A stretch of DNA of 64,000 nucleotides from Dongia rigui (GTDB lineage: Bacteria > Pseudomonadota > Alphaproteobacteria > Dongiales > Dongiaceae): the NCBI RefSeq assembly GCF_034044635.1, contig NZ_JAXCLX010000001.1, positions 1,674,001 through 1,738,000 of the forward strand, in the 5' to 3' direction. Every line of letters starts with the position of its first letter. The stretch's first letter is position 1. The notes under the pieces are model-generated. The model did not search any database, was not told where the DNA came from, and saw nothing but the letters and a program-made list of their open reading frames with translations. This document shows, in pieces, positions 32,708 through 41,929 of the stretch. Made by a program: the position numbers and the translations under genes.

Positions 32708-34438
32708 CTATTCCGCGGCGTCCGCCCGTTCCACCTGCGCCGAGGGGAAGGCGAGGACACCCAGGGTCTGTTCCCGCCCGCGCAGCTGCAATTGATGAAG
32801 CGACATCAGGTCAAAGGCAAGGCCGCCGCGCCGCGCCACCAGGTCGGAGATCACCAGCTGCGCACCGAATTCCTTGGTGGCCGTTTCCAGCCGGCTTGCC
32901 GTGTTGACGGTGTCGCCGATGGCCGTCAGATGCTGGTTGGCACCGTAGCCCATGTCACCGACGATGACGGGGCCGAAATGGATGCCGATGCCGATGCGCA
33001 AGGGCTGCTTGAGATCGCTCACCAGATGCCGGTTGAGTTCTTCGAGATTGACCGACATGCGGCGCGCGGCTTCCAGTGCCTGGGTGCAGGCGCGCTGGCC
33101 ATCGTCGCCGGCCATACCGCTTTCGATGCCGAACAGCGCCATGACGCCGTCGCCGATGAATTTGTCGAGATGGCCGCCGGCACCGCTGACCGCCTCGCCC
33201 ATCGCCTTGAAATAGCGGTTGAGCAGGAAGACGACGTCATAGGGCAGGCGCTGTTCGGAAAGCTGCGTGAAGCCGCGGAGATCGGCAAAGAGCACGGCGA
33301 TTTCGAGCTCGCGTCCCGAATGATAGTCGCCCCGGGCATGCGCCTGTTGCGGTCCCGCCTGCGCCGGCAGCAAGGGCGCCACGGTGAGGGGGGCGTTGGG
33401 GCGAAGCTGGCAGGCGAGGCGCGTATCGGGGGCGGCCCCCACGCGCGCCAGCACGCGCCGCTCGTCATCGCTGGGGATCGGCAATTGTGCAGCACCTTTG
33501 AGGATCTTGACGCGACAGGTGGAACAGCGCCCACGCCCGCCGCAGACCGAGGCATGCGGGATGTTGGCGCTGCGACTGGCTTCCAGCACCGTCATGCCGG
33601 ATTGGATGCGGACCTTGGCGCCGTTCTCGTACTGGATCTCGATGGCACGGGCGCGGCCGATCTGATCGCGGATGACGCGTGCCACCAGCACGCCGCCGAG
33701 CAACGCGCCGCAGATCCAGAAGCCCATGATCTGGAGCTGGTGCACGTCGGTGGCGGCAGTGGCGTCTGGCCAGCGGTCGCGCTCTTTCAAGGCCGGCAGC
33801 CAGGTTTCATCTTCCAATTTCTCGGCCACGGCGCGGCCGGCATCGGCAAAGCCGATGAGCGCGAGCACCGGCAGGACGACGGCAAAGGCAAAAAGACAAG
33901 GCCGTGCCTTGGGGAACCAGGGCTTGAGGCGCAGCCAATAGCCCATGCCGATGCAGCCATGAATCCAGGTGGTCAGCACCGCCAGGGCCTGCAGCGCACC
34001 ATAGCCCGGCAGAAACACCCAGAGCGAGAGCAGCACATAGGCGTAGGAATCCTCGAAATCGAAACGCTCGCTGGCATAGGCGGTACCCAGCACATGGAGC
34101 ATGAGGAGCGGCGGCGTGGCGAGGCCGAGGACCAGTTGCGCCCCTTCCCAGAACGGCATCTTCAGCGATCGGCGGCGATAAAGCGCGATGAGGGCCACAG
34201 TGAGATGCAGGAATACCGCGATGAAGAGCGCCCATTCGATCGGCGGAAAGCGCCAGAAGGCGAGGAAGACATAGCGGCCCGCTTCCAGCCAGCGCAGCGA
34301 GACAATACCCAGCGCATGATTGAGGTTATGTGTCAGCACATAGGCAAAGAGAATAAGACCGGTCACCAGCCGCACGCGCCCCAGCCAGCGATTGCCGCGG
34401 GCTGCGGCCAGGGCGAAGAAGGAAGGAGTTGAGGGCAA
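32708..34438 (-). CDS. Membrane protein with 2Fe-2S ferredoxin and class III nucleotidyl cyclase domains
   Basis: The 576-residue protein has an N-terminal membrane part of about six helices (residues 20-255) with several His in or near helices (His37, His41, His78, His115, His160) that resemble heme b ligands of succinate-dehydrogenase-type anchors. A 2Fe-2S ferredoxin domain follows (Cys299-x5-Cys305-x2-Cys308, Cys343), then a class III cyclase domain (metal Asp386 in LFADLRGF and Asp430 in KFIGDG; GIGIHFGPVIVGD; TVNTASRLE). It is predicted to make cAMP under redox control. Substrate choice (ATP or GTP) is not certain. It heads the coupled operon with the desaturase and phytochelatin-synthase-like genes. 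Confidence 0.88.
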   Translation of the reverse strand: MPSTPSFFALAAARGNRWLGRVRLVTGLILFAYVLTHNLNHALGIVSLRWLEAGRYVFLAFWRFPPIEWALFIAVFLHLTVALIALYRRRSLKMPFWEGAQLVLGLATPPLLMLHVLGTAYASERFDFEDSYAYVLLSLWVFLPGYGALQALAVLTTWIHGCIGMGYWLRLKPWFPKARPCLFAFAVVLPVLALIGFADAGRAVAEKLEDETWLPALKERDRWPDATAATDVHQLQIMGFWICGALLGGVLVARVIRDQIGRARAIEIQYENGAKVRIQSGMTVLEASRSANIPHASVCGGRGRCSTCRVKILKGAAQLPIPSDDERRVLARVGAAPDTRLACQLRPNAPLTVAPLLPAQAGPQQAHARGDYHSGRELEIAVLFADLRGFTQLSEQRLPYDVVFLLNRYFKAMGEAVSGAGGHLDKFIGDGVMALFGIESGMAGDDGQRACTQALEAARRMSVNLEELNRHLVSDLKQPLRIGIGIHFGPVIVGDMGYGANQHLTAIGDTVNTASRLETATKEFGAQLVISDLVARRGGLAFDLMSLHQLQLRGREQTLGVLAFPSAQVERADAAE

Positions 34439-34515
34439 TCTATGCTTCTCCGGGATGGGTCGCGCGCGTGGGCGTCGTTTGCGTCGGTTTCGCCGGTTTG
34501 ATAATAGTCGCCTCC

Positions 34516-35748
34516 ATGACCGATTGGAAACCGCCCCGCCTCACCCCCCATGTTTTCGTTAATCCGCGCCTCAGCCCGGCCGAGGAAAGCTTGGGAAAAG
34601 CAGCACCCGGCGTCGTCGATGCCAACGGCTTTGCCCGTGCCGCCACCGAGATCAAGGCCTGGCCCGGTTACCAGCCGACGCCGTTGCGGTGCCTCGACGG
34701 GCTGGCCGCCCAGCTGGGGTTGGGACGCATCTATTACAAGGACGAGGGCGGCCGCTTTGGCCTCGGCGCCTTCAAGGCCGTCGGCGGCGCCTATGCGGTG
34801 CTGCGGCACCTGCAGAACGAGCTTGCCCACGAATCCGGGGGCACTGTGAGTGTCGGCGATCTGCTGGCCGGCAGGTATCGCGACCGGACCAAGGACATCA
34901 CCGTCTGTACCGCGACCGACGGCAATCACGGCAAATCGGTCGCCTGGGGTGCCAAGCTCTTCGGCTGCCGCGCGGTGATCTATATCCATGCCGGGGTGAG
35001 CGCCGGGCGCGAACAGGCGATTGCTGCCTTCGGCGCCGAGATGCGCCGGATCCCTGACAATTATGACGCCTCGGTCCGCGCCTGTGCGGCGGACGCCGCG
35101 AAGAACGGCTGGCAGGTGATCTCCGATACGACCTGGGAAGGTTATCAGGAGATCCCGCGCCACGTCATGCACGGCTATGGCGTGATGATGGGCGAGATGC
35201 TGGCGCAATTGCCGGACAGCGCATTGCCGACGCATATCTTCATCCAGGCAGGTGTCGGCGGATTGCCGGCGGCCGCGGCCGGCTATCTGTGGCTGGAATA
35301 TGATGCGCTGCGCCCCAAGGTCGTGGTGGTCGAGCCGGAGAAGGCGGATTGCCATTACCAGAGCGCCAAGGCGGGCACGCCCACCGCTGTCACCGGCAAG
35401 CTGGACACGCTGATGGCGGGCCTCGCCTGCGGCGAGGTTTCGCCACTCGCCTGGACGTTGCTTGATAAAGCGAGCTTTGCCTTCATGACCGTGCCGGACG
35501 ATGCCGCGGTCTTTGCGATGAAGACCTTGGCAAGAGGCATCGGCGGTGATGAACGCGTGGTAGGCGGCGAAGCCGGTGTGGGCGGCCTTGCCGGCCTGAT
35601 CGCGGCGGCAATCGATGCGCCGGCACGCGATGCGCTGCTGCTCGATCCGCAGTCTAAGGTGCTGATCATCGGCAGCGAAGGTGCCACCGACCCCGTACTC
35701 TATGAAAAACTGGTGGGCATCAAACCCGAAACGGTACTGCCGGCATGA
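34516..35748 (+). CDS. dpaL: Diaminopropionate ammonia-lyase
   Basis: The 410-residue fold-type II PLP enzyme splits 2,3-diaminopropionate to pyruvate and two ammonia. Key blocks are GLGAFKAVGGAYAV with PLP Lys87, TATDGNHGKSVAWGA, DTTWEGYQEIPRHVMHGYG and the glycine-rich phosphate loop QAGVGGLPAAAAGYL. Length fits DpaL (about 400). Start at 34516 (MTDWKPPRL) was chosen because an upstream frame from 34429 codes for a hydrophobic stretch antisense to the cyclase gene. No clear ribosome-binding site. It overlaps the DUF1289 gene by four bases. Confidence 0.92.
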   Translation: MTDWKPPRLTPHVFVNPRLSPAEESLGKAAPGVVDANGFARAATEIKAWPGYQPTPLRCLDGLAAQLGLGRIYYKDEGGRFGLGAFKAVGGAYAVLRHLQNELAHESGGTVSVGDLLAGRYRDRTKDITVCTATDGNHGKSVAWGAKLFGCRAVIYIHAGVSAGREQAIAAFGAEMRRIPDNYDASVRACAADAAKNGWQVISDTTWEGYQEIPRHVMHGYGVMMGEMLAQLPDSALPTHIFIQAGVGGLPAAAAGYLWLEYDALRPKVVVVEPEKADCHYQSAKAGTPTAVTGKLDTLMAGLACGEVSPLAWTLLDKASFAFMTVPDDAAVFAMKTLARGIGGDERVVGGEAGVGGLAGLIAAAIDAPARDALLLDPQSKVLIIGSEGATDPVLYEKLVGIKPETVLPA

Positions 35749-35996
35749 GCGACGACAAGCTCACGGCCGATCGTTTGGCGCGGCAGAAGCGGCGCGAGGA
35801 ACGCATGCGTCTCCTCGCCTCCGGCCCGCCTTCGCCCTGCATCAGCGTCTGTCAGATGGACCCGATGACGGGCTATTGCATCGGCTGCACCCGCACCATC
35901 GACGAGATCCGCGATTGGATCATCTCGAACCCGGACGAACGTCACGCCATTCTTGCAAAAATCGCCGAACGTCGCGCCAAGGCCGCGGAAAGGTAA
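35745..35996 (+). CDS. DUF1289 small Cys-rich protein
   Basis: The 83-residue protein contains PSPCISVCQMDPMTGYCIGC, the four-Cys signature of DUF1289, followed by TRTIDEIRDW. The four Cys probably bind a Zn or Fe-S centre. Function unknown. Start overlaps the dpaL stop (ATGA), so it is translated with dpaL, and the EamA gene follows six bases later. Confidence 0.9.
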   Translation: MSDDKLTADRLARQKRREERMRLLASGPPSPCISVCQMDPMTGYCIGCTRTIDEIRDWIISNPDERHAILAKIAERRAKAAER

Positions 35997-36002
35997 GAAC
36001 CG

Positions 36003-36929
36003 ATGAGCGAGCGCGGCCTGCCGGCTGAACGTCCTGCCGGGGATAATGCCACGACGGGCATCGTCCTCCTCGTGCTTATCACACTGTTCTGGGGCGTCAA
36101 TTGGCCGGCGATCAAGCTGTCGGTCAACGAAGTGCCTGTCTGGGCCTTCCGCACTATCTGCCTGTTGGCGGGGGCGGGCGGTCTCTTTGCCATTGCGGCG
36201 GCAGCCAAACTGCCCTTGCGCATCCCGCGACAAGATCTCAGACCGCTGCTCATCGCCGCCCTGGGCAACATCACCGGCTGGCACCTCTTTTCGGCGTTGG
36301 GCGTGATGCACATGCAGCCCGGCCGTGCCTCGATCCTGGCCTTCACCATGCCGCTCTGGGCTGCCCCCATTGCCGCGCTCTGGCTGAAAGAAAAGATCGA
36401 CGGATTGCGGCTGGCGGGGCTCGGCGTCGGCATGATCGGCCTGCTCGTCCTGGTCGTTCCCGACCTCGCCAATATCAGCGCGGCGCCCCTGGGGCCGGTC
36501 TTCATGCTGCTCGCCGCGATCTCCTGGGCCTTCGGTACGGTCGCCTTGAAGACGCATTGCTACGGCATGCCCACCACCTCGCTGGTCGCCTGGCAGATGC
36601 TGCTGGGCGGGCTGCCGATCTTCATCGGCGCGGCACTGTTCGACGGCAGCTTCGATCCCAGCGCGGTGAGCGCGCTCGGCTGGGGTGCGGTTGCCTATGC
36701 CGCCCTCATCCCGATGATCTTCTGCCATTGGGCCTGGTTCAGGGTCGTCGGCATCTATCCAGCCGTCGTCGCCGCCATCGGCACGCTGGCCATTCCGGTG
36801 GTTGGCATCATCTCATCGGCGCTGATCACGGGCGATGCCGTTGGCTGGGACGAGATCCTGTCTTTGGCGCTGGTCGTGCTGGCCCTGTTCCTGGTGCTGG
36901 TGGCGCCGCAATTGCGCCGCAGGACTTGA
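36003..36929 (+). CDS. EamA/DMT-family transporter
   Basis: The 308-residue protein has ten predicted helices in two EamA repeats (LFWGVNWPAIKLSV near the first helix, GRASILAFTMPLWAAPIAALWLKEKI at the end of repeat one). Third gene of the dpaL-DUF1289-EamA run, so an amino acid or amine export role is a reasonable guess. The substrate is unknown. It is convergent with the methyltransferase gene 10 bp away. Confidence 0.9.
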   Translation: MSERGLPAERPAGDNATTGIVLLVLITLFWGVNWPAIKLSVNEVPVWAFRTICLLAGAGGLFAIAAAAKLPLRIPRQDLRPLLIAALGNITGWHLFSALGVMHMQPGRASILAFTMPLWAAPIAALWLKEKIDGLRLAGLGVGMIGLLVLVVPDLANISAAPLGPVFMLLAAISWAFGTVALKTHCYGMPTTSLVAWQMLLGGLPIFIGAALFDGSFDPSAVSALGWGAVAYAALIPMIFCHWAWFRVVGIYPAVVAAIGTLAIPVVGIISSALITGDAVGWDEILSLALVVLALFLVLVAPQLRRRT

Positions 36930-36939
36930 TGTCCGGCTC

Positions 36940-37668
36940 TTAAGCCTTCACCGCGACGCAGTTGAGCAGCGTCTCTTCGCGATTCCGCGGCGGCTTGATG
37001 CCGAACCAGCGTTCCAGCAGCCCAAGATCGTTGCGGCTCCACCACAGATAAGGGAGCGAGATAGCAGCCTCGTCGACACGAAAACCGGCGGCGCGGATCA
37101 TGGTGAGATACTCATCGGCCGAGCGCTGCACATCCATCGGGTGGCGGAACAGCAGGCGGATCATCGGCGAATGGATGTATTTGCGCGTCGATTCCGCAAA
37201 CAGGAACAGGCCACCGGGCTTCAGCACACGGTAAAATTCACTGAGGGCCGCTTCCTGATCCATCAGATGATGGAAGGTCTGATGGCAAAACACGATATCG
37301 ACGGATTGATCGTCGAGCATCATGCGCGATGATGTCGTTTGCTGGAATTCAACCCGCAGCCCTGCCGCCGCCGTCTCCTCTGCCGCGATCTCCAGCATCG
37401 CCGCGTCGACATCGATGCCGATCATGCGATTGGGGCGGAATCTGTCCTGCAGCAGCTTGAACGATCGACCGCGCCCGCAACCGACATCGACAATGGTCGG
37501 ATCCTGCGGAGGCGGCTCCGGCATCAGCCGCTCCAGATCCTTGAGCGCCCGCGCCAGCACATGCACCGCCCAGGTCTCGGTCTTCAGGAACCAGACACCG
37601 AAACGCGATTCCGGCACGAACATGCTGGGCGTGAGCGCAGCATTGCGCCGGTAGAGGACGGAGTCCAT
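36940..37668 (-). CDS. Class I SAM-dependent methyltransferase
   Basis: The 242-residue protein has the SAM-binding motif IVDVGCGRGRSFKLL (about residue 60), acidic loop MIGIDVDAAML and DIVFCHQTFHHLMD as post-II strand. It resembles small-molecule or lipid methyltransferases of the Methyltransf_11 type; the acceptor is unknown. ATG at 37668 was taken rather than TTG at 37671. No clear ribosome-binding site is seen, and a terminator hairpin for tldD sits right before the start, so the gene may be expressed weakly, leaderless or from an internal promoter. Confidence 0.85.
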   Translation of the reverse strand: MDSVLYRRNAALTPSMFVPESRFGVWFLKTETWAVHVLARALKDLERLMPEPPPQDPTIVDVGCGRGRSFKLLQDRFRPNRMIGIDVDAAMLEIAAEETAAAGLRVEFQQTTSSRMMLDDQSVDIVFCHQTFHHLMDQEAALSEFYRVLKPGGLFLFAESTRKYIHSPMIRLLFRHPMDVQRSADEYLTMIRAAGFRVDEAAISLPYLWWSRNDLGLLERWFGIKPPRNREETLLNCVAVKA

Positions 37669-37672
37669 CAAT

Positions 37673-37719
37673 TAAACAACCTGGGTGGCATCGAACGAAA
37701 TGCCTTGATGCCACCCAGG
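37673..37719 (-). terminator. Rho-independent terminator of tldD
   Basis: On the minus strand CCTGGGTGGCATC (37707-37719) pairs perfectly with GATGCCACCCAGG (37680-37692) across a 14-base loop, followed by TTGTTTAATT. It lies 45 bases after the tldD stop and just before the methyltransferase start. Confidence 0.85.
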
Positions 37720-37764
37720 ACTGTCGATGGCAATAGCTAGTCAGCGAACCTCAGGCTGCGGAAC

Positions 37765-39198
37765 TCAGGCCGCCGTGCCGCCAACGGTGAGGGCGTCGAT
37801 GCGCAGGGTCGGTTGGCCGACGCCGACGGGGACGCCCTGGCCTTCCTTGCCGCAGGTGCCGACGCCGGTGTCGAGCTTCATGTCGTTGCCGATCATGCCG
37901 ACCTTGGTCAGCACATCCGGGCCGTTGCCGATGAGTGTCGCCCCCTTCACCGCCGGGCCGATCTTGCCGTCTTCGATGAGATAGGCTTCGGAGGCCGAGA
38001 AGACGAACTTGCCGGAGGTGATGTCGACCTGGCCACCGCCGAAATTGACGGCGTAGAGGCCCTTCTTCACGCTGGCCAGCACCTCGGCCGGGTCGTGCTT
38101 GCCGCCCAGCATGATGGTGTTGGTCATGCGCGGCATCGGGTTATGGGCAAAGCTCTGCCGGCGGCCGTTGCCGGTGGGCTTCATGCCCATGAGGCGCGCG
38201 TTCTGCCGGTCCTGGATATAGCCTTTGAGGATGCCGTCTTCGATGAGGGTCGTGCACTGCGTCGGCGTGCCTTCGTCGTCGATGGTGAGCGAGCCGCGGC
38301 GATCGGTGAGCGTGCCGTCATCGACGACCGTGACACCGGGGGCGGCAATCCGCTCACCCATCAGCCCGGCAAAGGCGGACGTCTTCTTGCGGTTGAAATC
38401 GCCTTCGAGCCCGTGGCCGATCGCTTCATGGAGCAGAATGCCCGGCCAGCCCGGCCCCAACACCACCGGCATTTCGCCTGCGGGCGCCGGAATCGACGCG
38501 AGATTGACGATGGCCTGGCGCAGCGCCTCGTCGGCGCCATGCTGCCAATGCGCCGGGTCGACGACGCCGTCATAGGTGACGCGGCCGCCGGACCCGAAGG
38601 AGCCGGTTTCCATGCGGCCGTTCTCCTCGACCATGACCGAGATGTTGAGGCGCACCAGCGGGCGGATGTCCGCCATGCGCTGGCCGTCGCCGCGGATGAT
38701 CTGGATCGCGGACCAGGAGCCTGAGATCGAGCACATCACCTGGCGCACGCGCGGATCCTTGGCGCGGGCATAGGCGTCGATTTCCTCGAGCAGTTTCACC
38801 TTCTTCTCGAAGGGCAGAAGACCCAGCGGATTATCCGGCGCGTAAAGCTGGCGGTTGGTGCCGACGGGGCCCACATCGAGCTTGCCGTCATGGCCGGCAT
38901 GGACCGCCTTCACCGTCTGCGCGGCACGCGCGAGGGCACCTTCCGAGAGGTCGCTGGCATGGGCATAGCCGGAGATTTCGCCCGAAATCGCCCGCAGGCC
39001 AAAGCCCTGCGTGGTGTCGAAGCTGGCGCTTTTAAGGCGCCCGTCATCGAAGGACAGCGCCTCCGATTGCTGGTATTCCAGATAGAGTTCGCCGTCATCG
39101 GCGCCGTTCAAGGCATCGGCCACCAGGGTCTCGGTCTTGCGCTGGTCGAGGCCGGCGCGTTCGAAAAACAGGGTATCGGTGGTGGCGATATTGGACAT
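37765..39198 (-). CDS. tldD: Metalloprotease TldD
   Basis: The 477-residue protein matches TldD in length and blocks, including the zinc motif HEAIGHGLEGDF (HExxxH) near residue 260, and a C-terminal GQGVPVGVGQPTLRIDALTVGG. TldD works with TldE (PmbA) to cleave unfolded peptides and mature microcin-like peptides. No tldE/pmbA is adjacent in this window. A terminator hairpin follows it. Confidence 0.95.
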   Translation of the reverse strand: MSNIATTDTLFFERAGLDQRKTETLVADALNGADDGELYLEYQQSEALSFDDGRLKSASFDTTQGFGLRAISGEISGYAHASDLSEGALARAAQTVKAVHAGHDGKLDVGPVGTNRQLYAPDNPLGLLPFEKKVKLLEEIDAYARAKDPRVRQVMCSISGSWSAIQIIRGDGQRMADIRPLVRLNISVMVEENGRMETGSFGSGGRVTYDGVVDPAHWQHGADEALRQAIVNLASIPAPAGEMPVVLGPGWPGILLHEAIGHGLEGDFNRKKTSAFAGLMGERIAAPGVTVVDDGTLTDRRGSLTIDDEGTPTQCTTLIEDGILKGYIQDRQNARLMGMKPTGNGRRQSFAHNPMPRMTNTIMLGGKHDPAEVLASVKKGLYAVNFGGGQVDITSGKFVFSASEAYLIEDGKIGPAVKGATLIGNGPDVLTKVGMIGNDMKLDTGVGTCGKEGQGVPVGVGQPTLRIDALTVGGTAA

Positions 39199-39320
39199 GG
39201 GCGGAAGCTCCGGAAGGCGTCTGGGGCAAAAGCGCGTCAGCAGGATTTAGGACGCCAGTAAGATATAGGACGCTGGGCGGCGAATTGCCACCGCCACGGA
39301 AACCCTTGCAATCACAGGGT

Positions 39321-41312
39321 TTAGCGGGTGCCGCCGACGCGGCGCTCGATTTCGGCGAGCAGTTGCGGCAGGTCGATCGCATCACCACCCCCGGCCATGC
39401 GGTCGCCCGGCTGGGCGGCACCCAAATCGAGCACCGCGATGCGCCGCTGCTCGGCCACCGCCACAAGCCGGCGCTGTGATTCTTGGCGCGCCGGGTCCGG
39501 GTCGCCAAGGTCCATCAGGATGAGGTCCGGCACCACGGCGCGCATGGCGACGAGGGCCAGCTCCGCCGTATGCACCGTCGTCAATGAGACATGGGGAATC
39601 TGCGCCAACGCCCGTTCCATCAAGCGGACATGGGCCGGGTTGTCCTCGACATAAAGAATGTGCCGCTGCTCGCGCTTGACGCGGCCGCGCGCGGGGGCCA
39701 CTTCCGGATAATCCCGTGCCGCTGCCGGTTCGATGGCGGCGACGGCACCGGCGATGGGCAGATCGATCCAGAACGTGCTGCCTTCACCCGGGACACTCTG
39801 GAAGCCGATCTTACCGGCCATGAGTTCAGTAAGCTTCTTGGTGAGCGACAGGCCGATGCCCGTGCCCTCGATCGCCAATGTCTCGGCACCCAGCCGGCTG
39901 AAGGGCACGAAGAGTTCCGATTGGCGATCTGGCCTGATGCCGATGCCGGTATCGCGCACGGAAAGGCGCAGATAGCCGGGCCGAATTTCAGTGCAGGTCA
40001 CGTCGATACGCCCGCCGATCTTGTTGTACTTGATGGCGTTGCTGAGCAGATTGAGGAATATCTGACGCAGCCGCACGCGGTCGGCCAGCATCTGCGGCAG
40101 CGGCAAAGCGGGCCTGGCGACATGCAAGGTGACCGCCCGCGCTGTCGCCATGGTCTCGATGAGCGGCAGGGCATCGGTGATGACGGCCAGGGCGTCGATC
40201 GGCTCGATCTTCAGGCCGATGCGCCCGGCATCGATCTTGGCGAGTTCCAGAATGTCCTGGATGAGTTCGAGGAGATGGCGCCCGCCGGTCATGATGTCGC
40301 GCAAGTATTCGCGCTGTTTGAGCTCCAACGGCCCGGCGTGCTCCGTTTCCAGCAGCTGCGCATATCCGAGGATCGCATTAAGCGGCGTGCGCAGTTCGTG
40401 GCTCATATTGGCCAGGAAATCCATCTTGGCGCGGTTGGCGCTTTCAGCGCTTTCCTTGGCCTGGCGCAAGGCGATTTCGGATTGCTTGCGGCTGGTGACA
40501 TCCTGCACCGTGCCGAATGATCGCAAGGGTGTGCCGTCATCGGCAAAGGTCGTGTTGCCGCGCACCTCGACATATTTCGTGCGGCCGTCCGGCATGACCA
40601 GGCGGTGGGTGAGATCGTAGGGCAGCCGATTGGCAAATGCCTCGGCACTGGTCTTCTGGATCAGCGCCCGGTCCTGGGGGTGAACGCGCTGCTCGAAAAG
40701 GTCAAAGGTGGGTTGCTGTACTGCAGCTTCGACCTCGAGGATCGAGAAAAGCTCGTCAGACCAGTTGCGCGATTCGTCCCTGTGATCGATTTCATAGGAG
40801 GCGATCCGCGCCGTGCGCTGCGCCTCGCGCAGGCGCGCCTCGCTGGCGCGCAGGGCCTGTTCGGTGAGGAGCATCTGGTTGATGTCCTCGACCATGCCGA
40901 CCAATTGATGGGGCCGCCCGTCCGGCAGGCGCGACAGGGCCACCGTGAGGCGAACCCAGATGATCTCGCCGTTCTTGCGGACATAGCGTTTCTCGAGCGT
41001 GTAGGGGCCGCGCGTGCCGGCGATCAACTCATCGCCAAGGCGCGCATCGATGCTGACGTCGTCGGGATGCGTGATCTCGGCAAAGCTGCGGCCTTCGAGC
41101 TCCTCGGCCACGTAACCGGTCAGTTCGCAAAAACGCGGATTGGCACGGATGAAGACGCCGTCGAAATCGGAATAGCAGATGCCGACCGACGCCTGTTCGA
41201 AAATGGCTTGGAAGAGACACGCGGTCTCTTCATGGGCGCTCATCGGCACCGCTGCCGGCGGAGACTGTCCGCCTCCGATATTTCGATCTGCCTTCTGCAT
41301 CGCTCTCGACAT
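39321..41312 (-). CDS. Soluble PAS-PAS sensor histidine kinase with a degenerate receiver domain
   Basis: The 663-residue protein has two PAS domains (about 33-150 and 160-285), a HisKA dimerisation domain (phosphoacceptor His in FLANMSHELRTPLNAILGY), a HATPase domain (NAIKYNKIG, DTGIGI, GTGIGLSL) and a C-terminal receiver-like domain. In the receiver VEDN and the LILMDLGD aspartate are kept, but the later loops are Arg- and Gly-rich and the conserved Lys-Pro is replaced (DAIDLPQLL). Phosphotransfer through it is therefore doubtful. No transmembrane segment. The start is uncertain (41312, 41300 or 41243). No partner regulator is adjacent. Confidence 0.88.
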   Translation of the reverse strand: MSRAMQKADRNIGGGQSPPAAVPMSAHEETACLFQAIFEQASVGICYSDFDGVFIRANPRFCELTGYVAEELEGRSFAEITHPDDVSIDARLGDELIAGTRGPYTLEKRYVRKNGEIIWVRLTVALSRLPDGRPHQLVGMVEDINQMLLTEQALRASEARLREAQRTARIASYEIDHRDESRNWSDELFSILEVEAAVQQPTFDLFEQRVHPQDRALIQKTSAEAFANRLPYDLTHRLVMPDGRTKYVEVRGNTTFADDGTPLRSFGTVQDVTSRKQSEIALRQAKESAESANRAKMDFLANMSHELRTPLNAILGYAQLLETEHAGPLELKQREYLRDIMTGGRHLLELIQDILELAKIDAGRIGLKIEPIDALAVITDALPLIETMATARAVTLHVARPALPLPQMLADRVRLRQIFLNLLSNAIKYNKIGGRIDVTCTEIRPGYLRLSVRDTGIGIRPDRQSELFVPFSRLGAETLAIEGTGIGLSLTKKLTELMAGKIGFQSVPGEGSTFWIDLPIAGAVAAIEPAAARDYPEVAPARGRVKREQRHILYVEDNPAHVRLMERALAQIPHVSLTTVHTAELALVAMRAVVPDLILMDLGDPDPARQESQRRLVAVAEQRRIAVLDLGAAQPGDRMAGGGDAIDLPQLLAEIERRVGGTR

Positions 41313-41542
41313 GCCGACTTCGCGTCCCGGTTCATGAATTGCCGGGGATCGCCCGGAAATCGACCATAGAACCCAAGTTGCTAAGGATTTCTTAGCCCTC
41401 GCTGCTGCTGGGGCGCCGAAATCCGGGTGTTTTCACCGGCCGTCCGGACGATGACGAGACTAGGAATTCAGTCTACACGATCCGGCAGGGGCTGCCAATT
41501 CTCGTGGCGGCGCGCGCTTGGCGGCGGTACCGTTTCCGGGCG

Positions 41543-41836
41543 ATGAGCGATAAACGATGCCCGCTTTGCGATCGCGCCCTCCCCCAGGATGGCAGCACCG
41601 ATCGACACCATTTGGTGCCGCGCAGCCGTGGCGGCAGGATGCAAGTGGAACTGCACAAGATCTGCCACCAGGCGATCCATGCCCTGCTGAGCGAGGCGGA
41701 ATTGGCGCGCGACTTCAGCACCGTCGACGCCTTGCGCGCGCATCCGGCCCTCGCGCGCTTCATTGCCTGGGTGAAAAAACGACCAGCGCATTACCAGGAC
41801 CGCAGCAGATGGTCCCGGGCGCGGCGGCGGCCGTGA
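41543..41836 (+). CDS. HNH-type zinc nuclease-fold protein
   Basis: The 97-residue protein has CPLCDRAL, DRHHLVPRSRGG and LHKICHQAIHALL, the Cys2/His/His/Cys pattern of a small HNH domain. Stand-alone proteins of this type are common and of unknown substrate. ATG at 41543 (MSDKRCPLC) was chosen since the family begins with the first CxxC. It lies upstream of rph with 93 bp between. Confidence 0.8.
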   Translation: MSDKRCPLCDRALPQDGSTDRHHLVPRSRGGRMQVELHKICHQAIHALLSEAELARDFSTVDALRAHPALARFIAWVKKRPAHYQDRSRWSRARRRP

Positions 41837-41929
41837 AGGCGCGCCCTTTGGCTCCACAACAGGAGCATTGCCGCGCGCGGGCGACAGCGTTAGGTTCCGC
41901 GCAACCAAATCTTAGGAAAGTTGACCCCT

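Noticed and set aside
32612-34432. 606-codon open frame on the plus strand
   Set aside because: It is antisense to the cyclase fusion, whose Fe-S and catalytic motifs are clear on the other strand.
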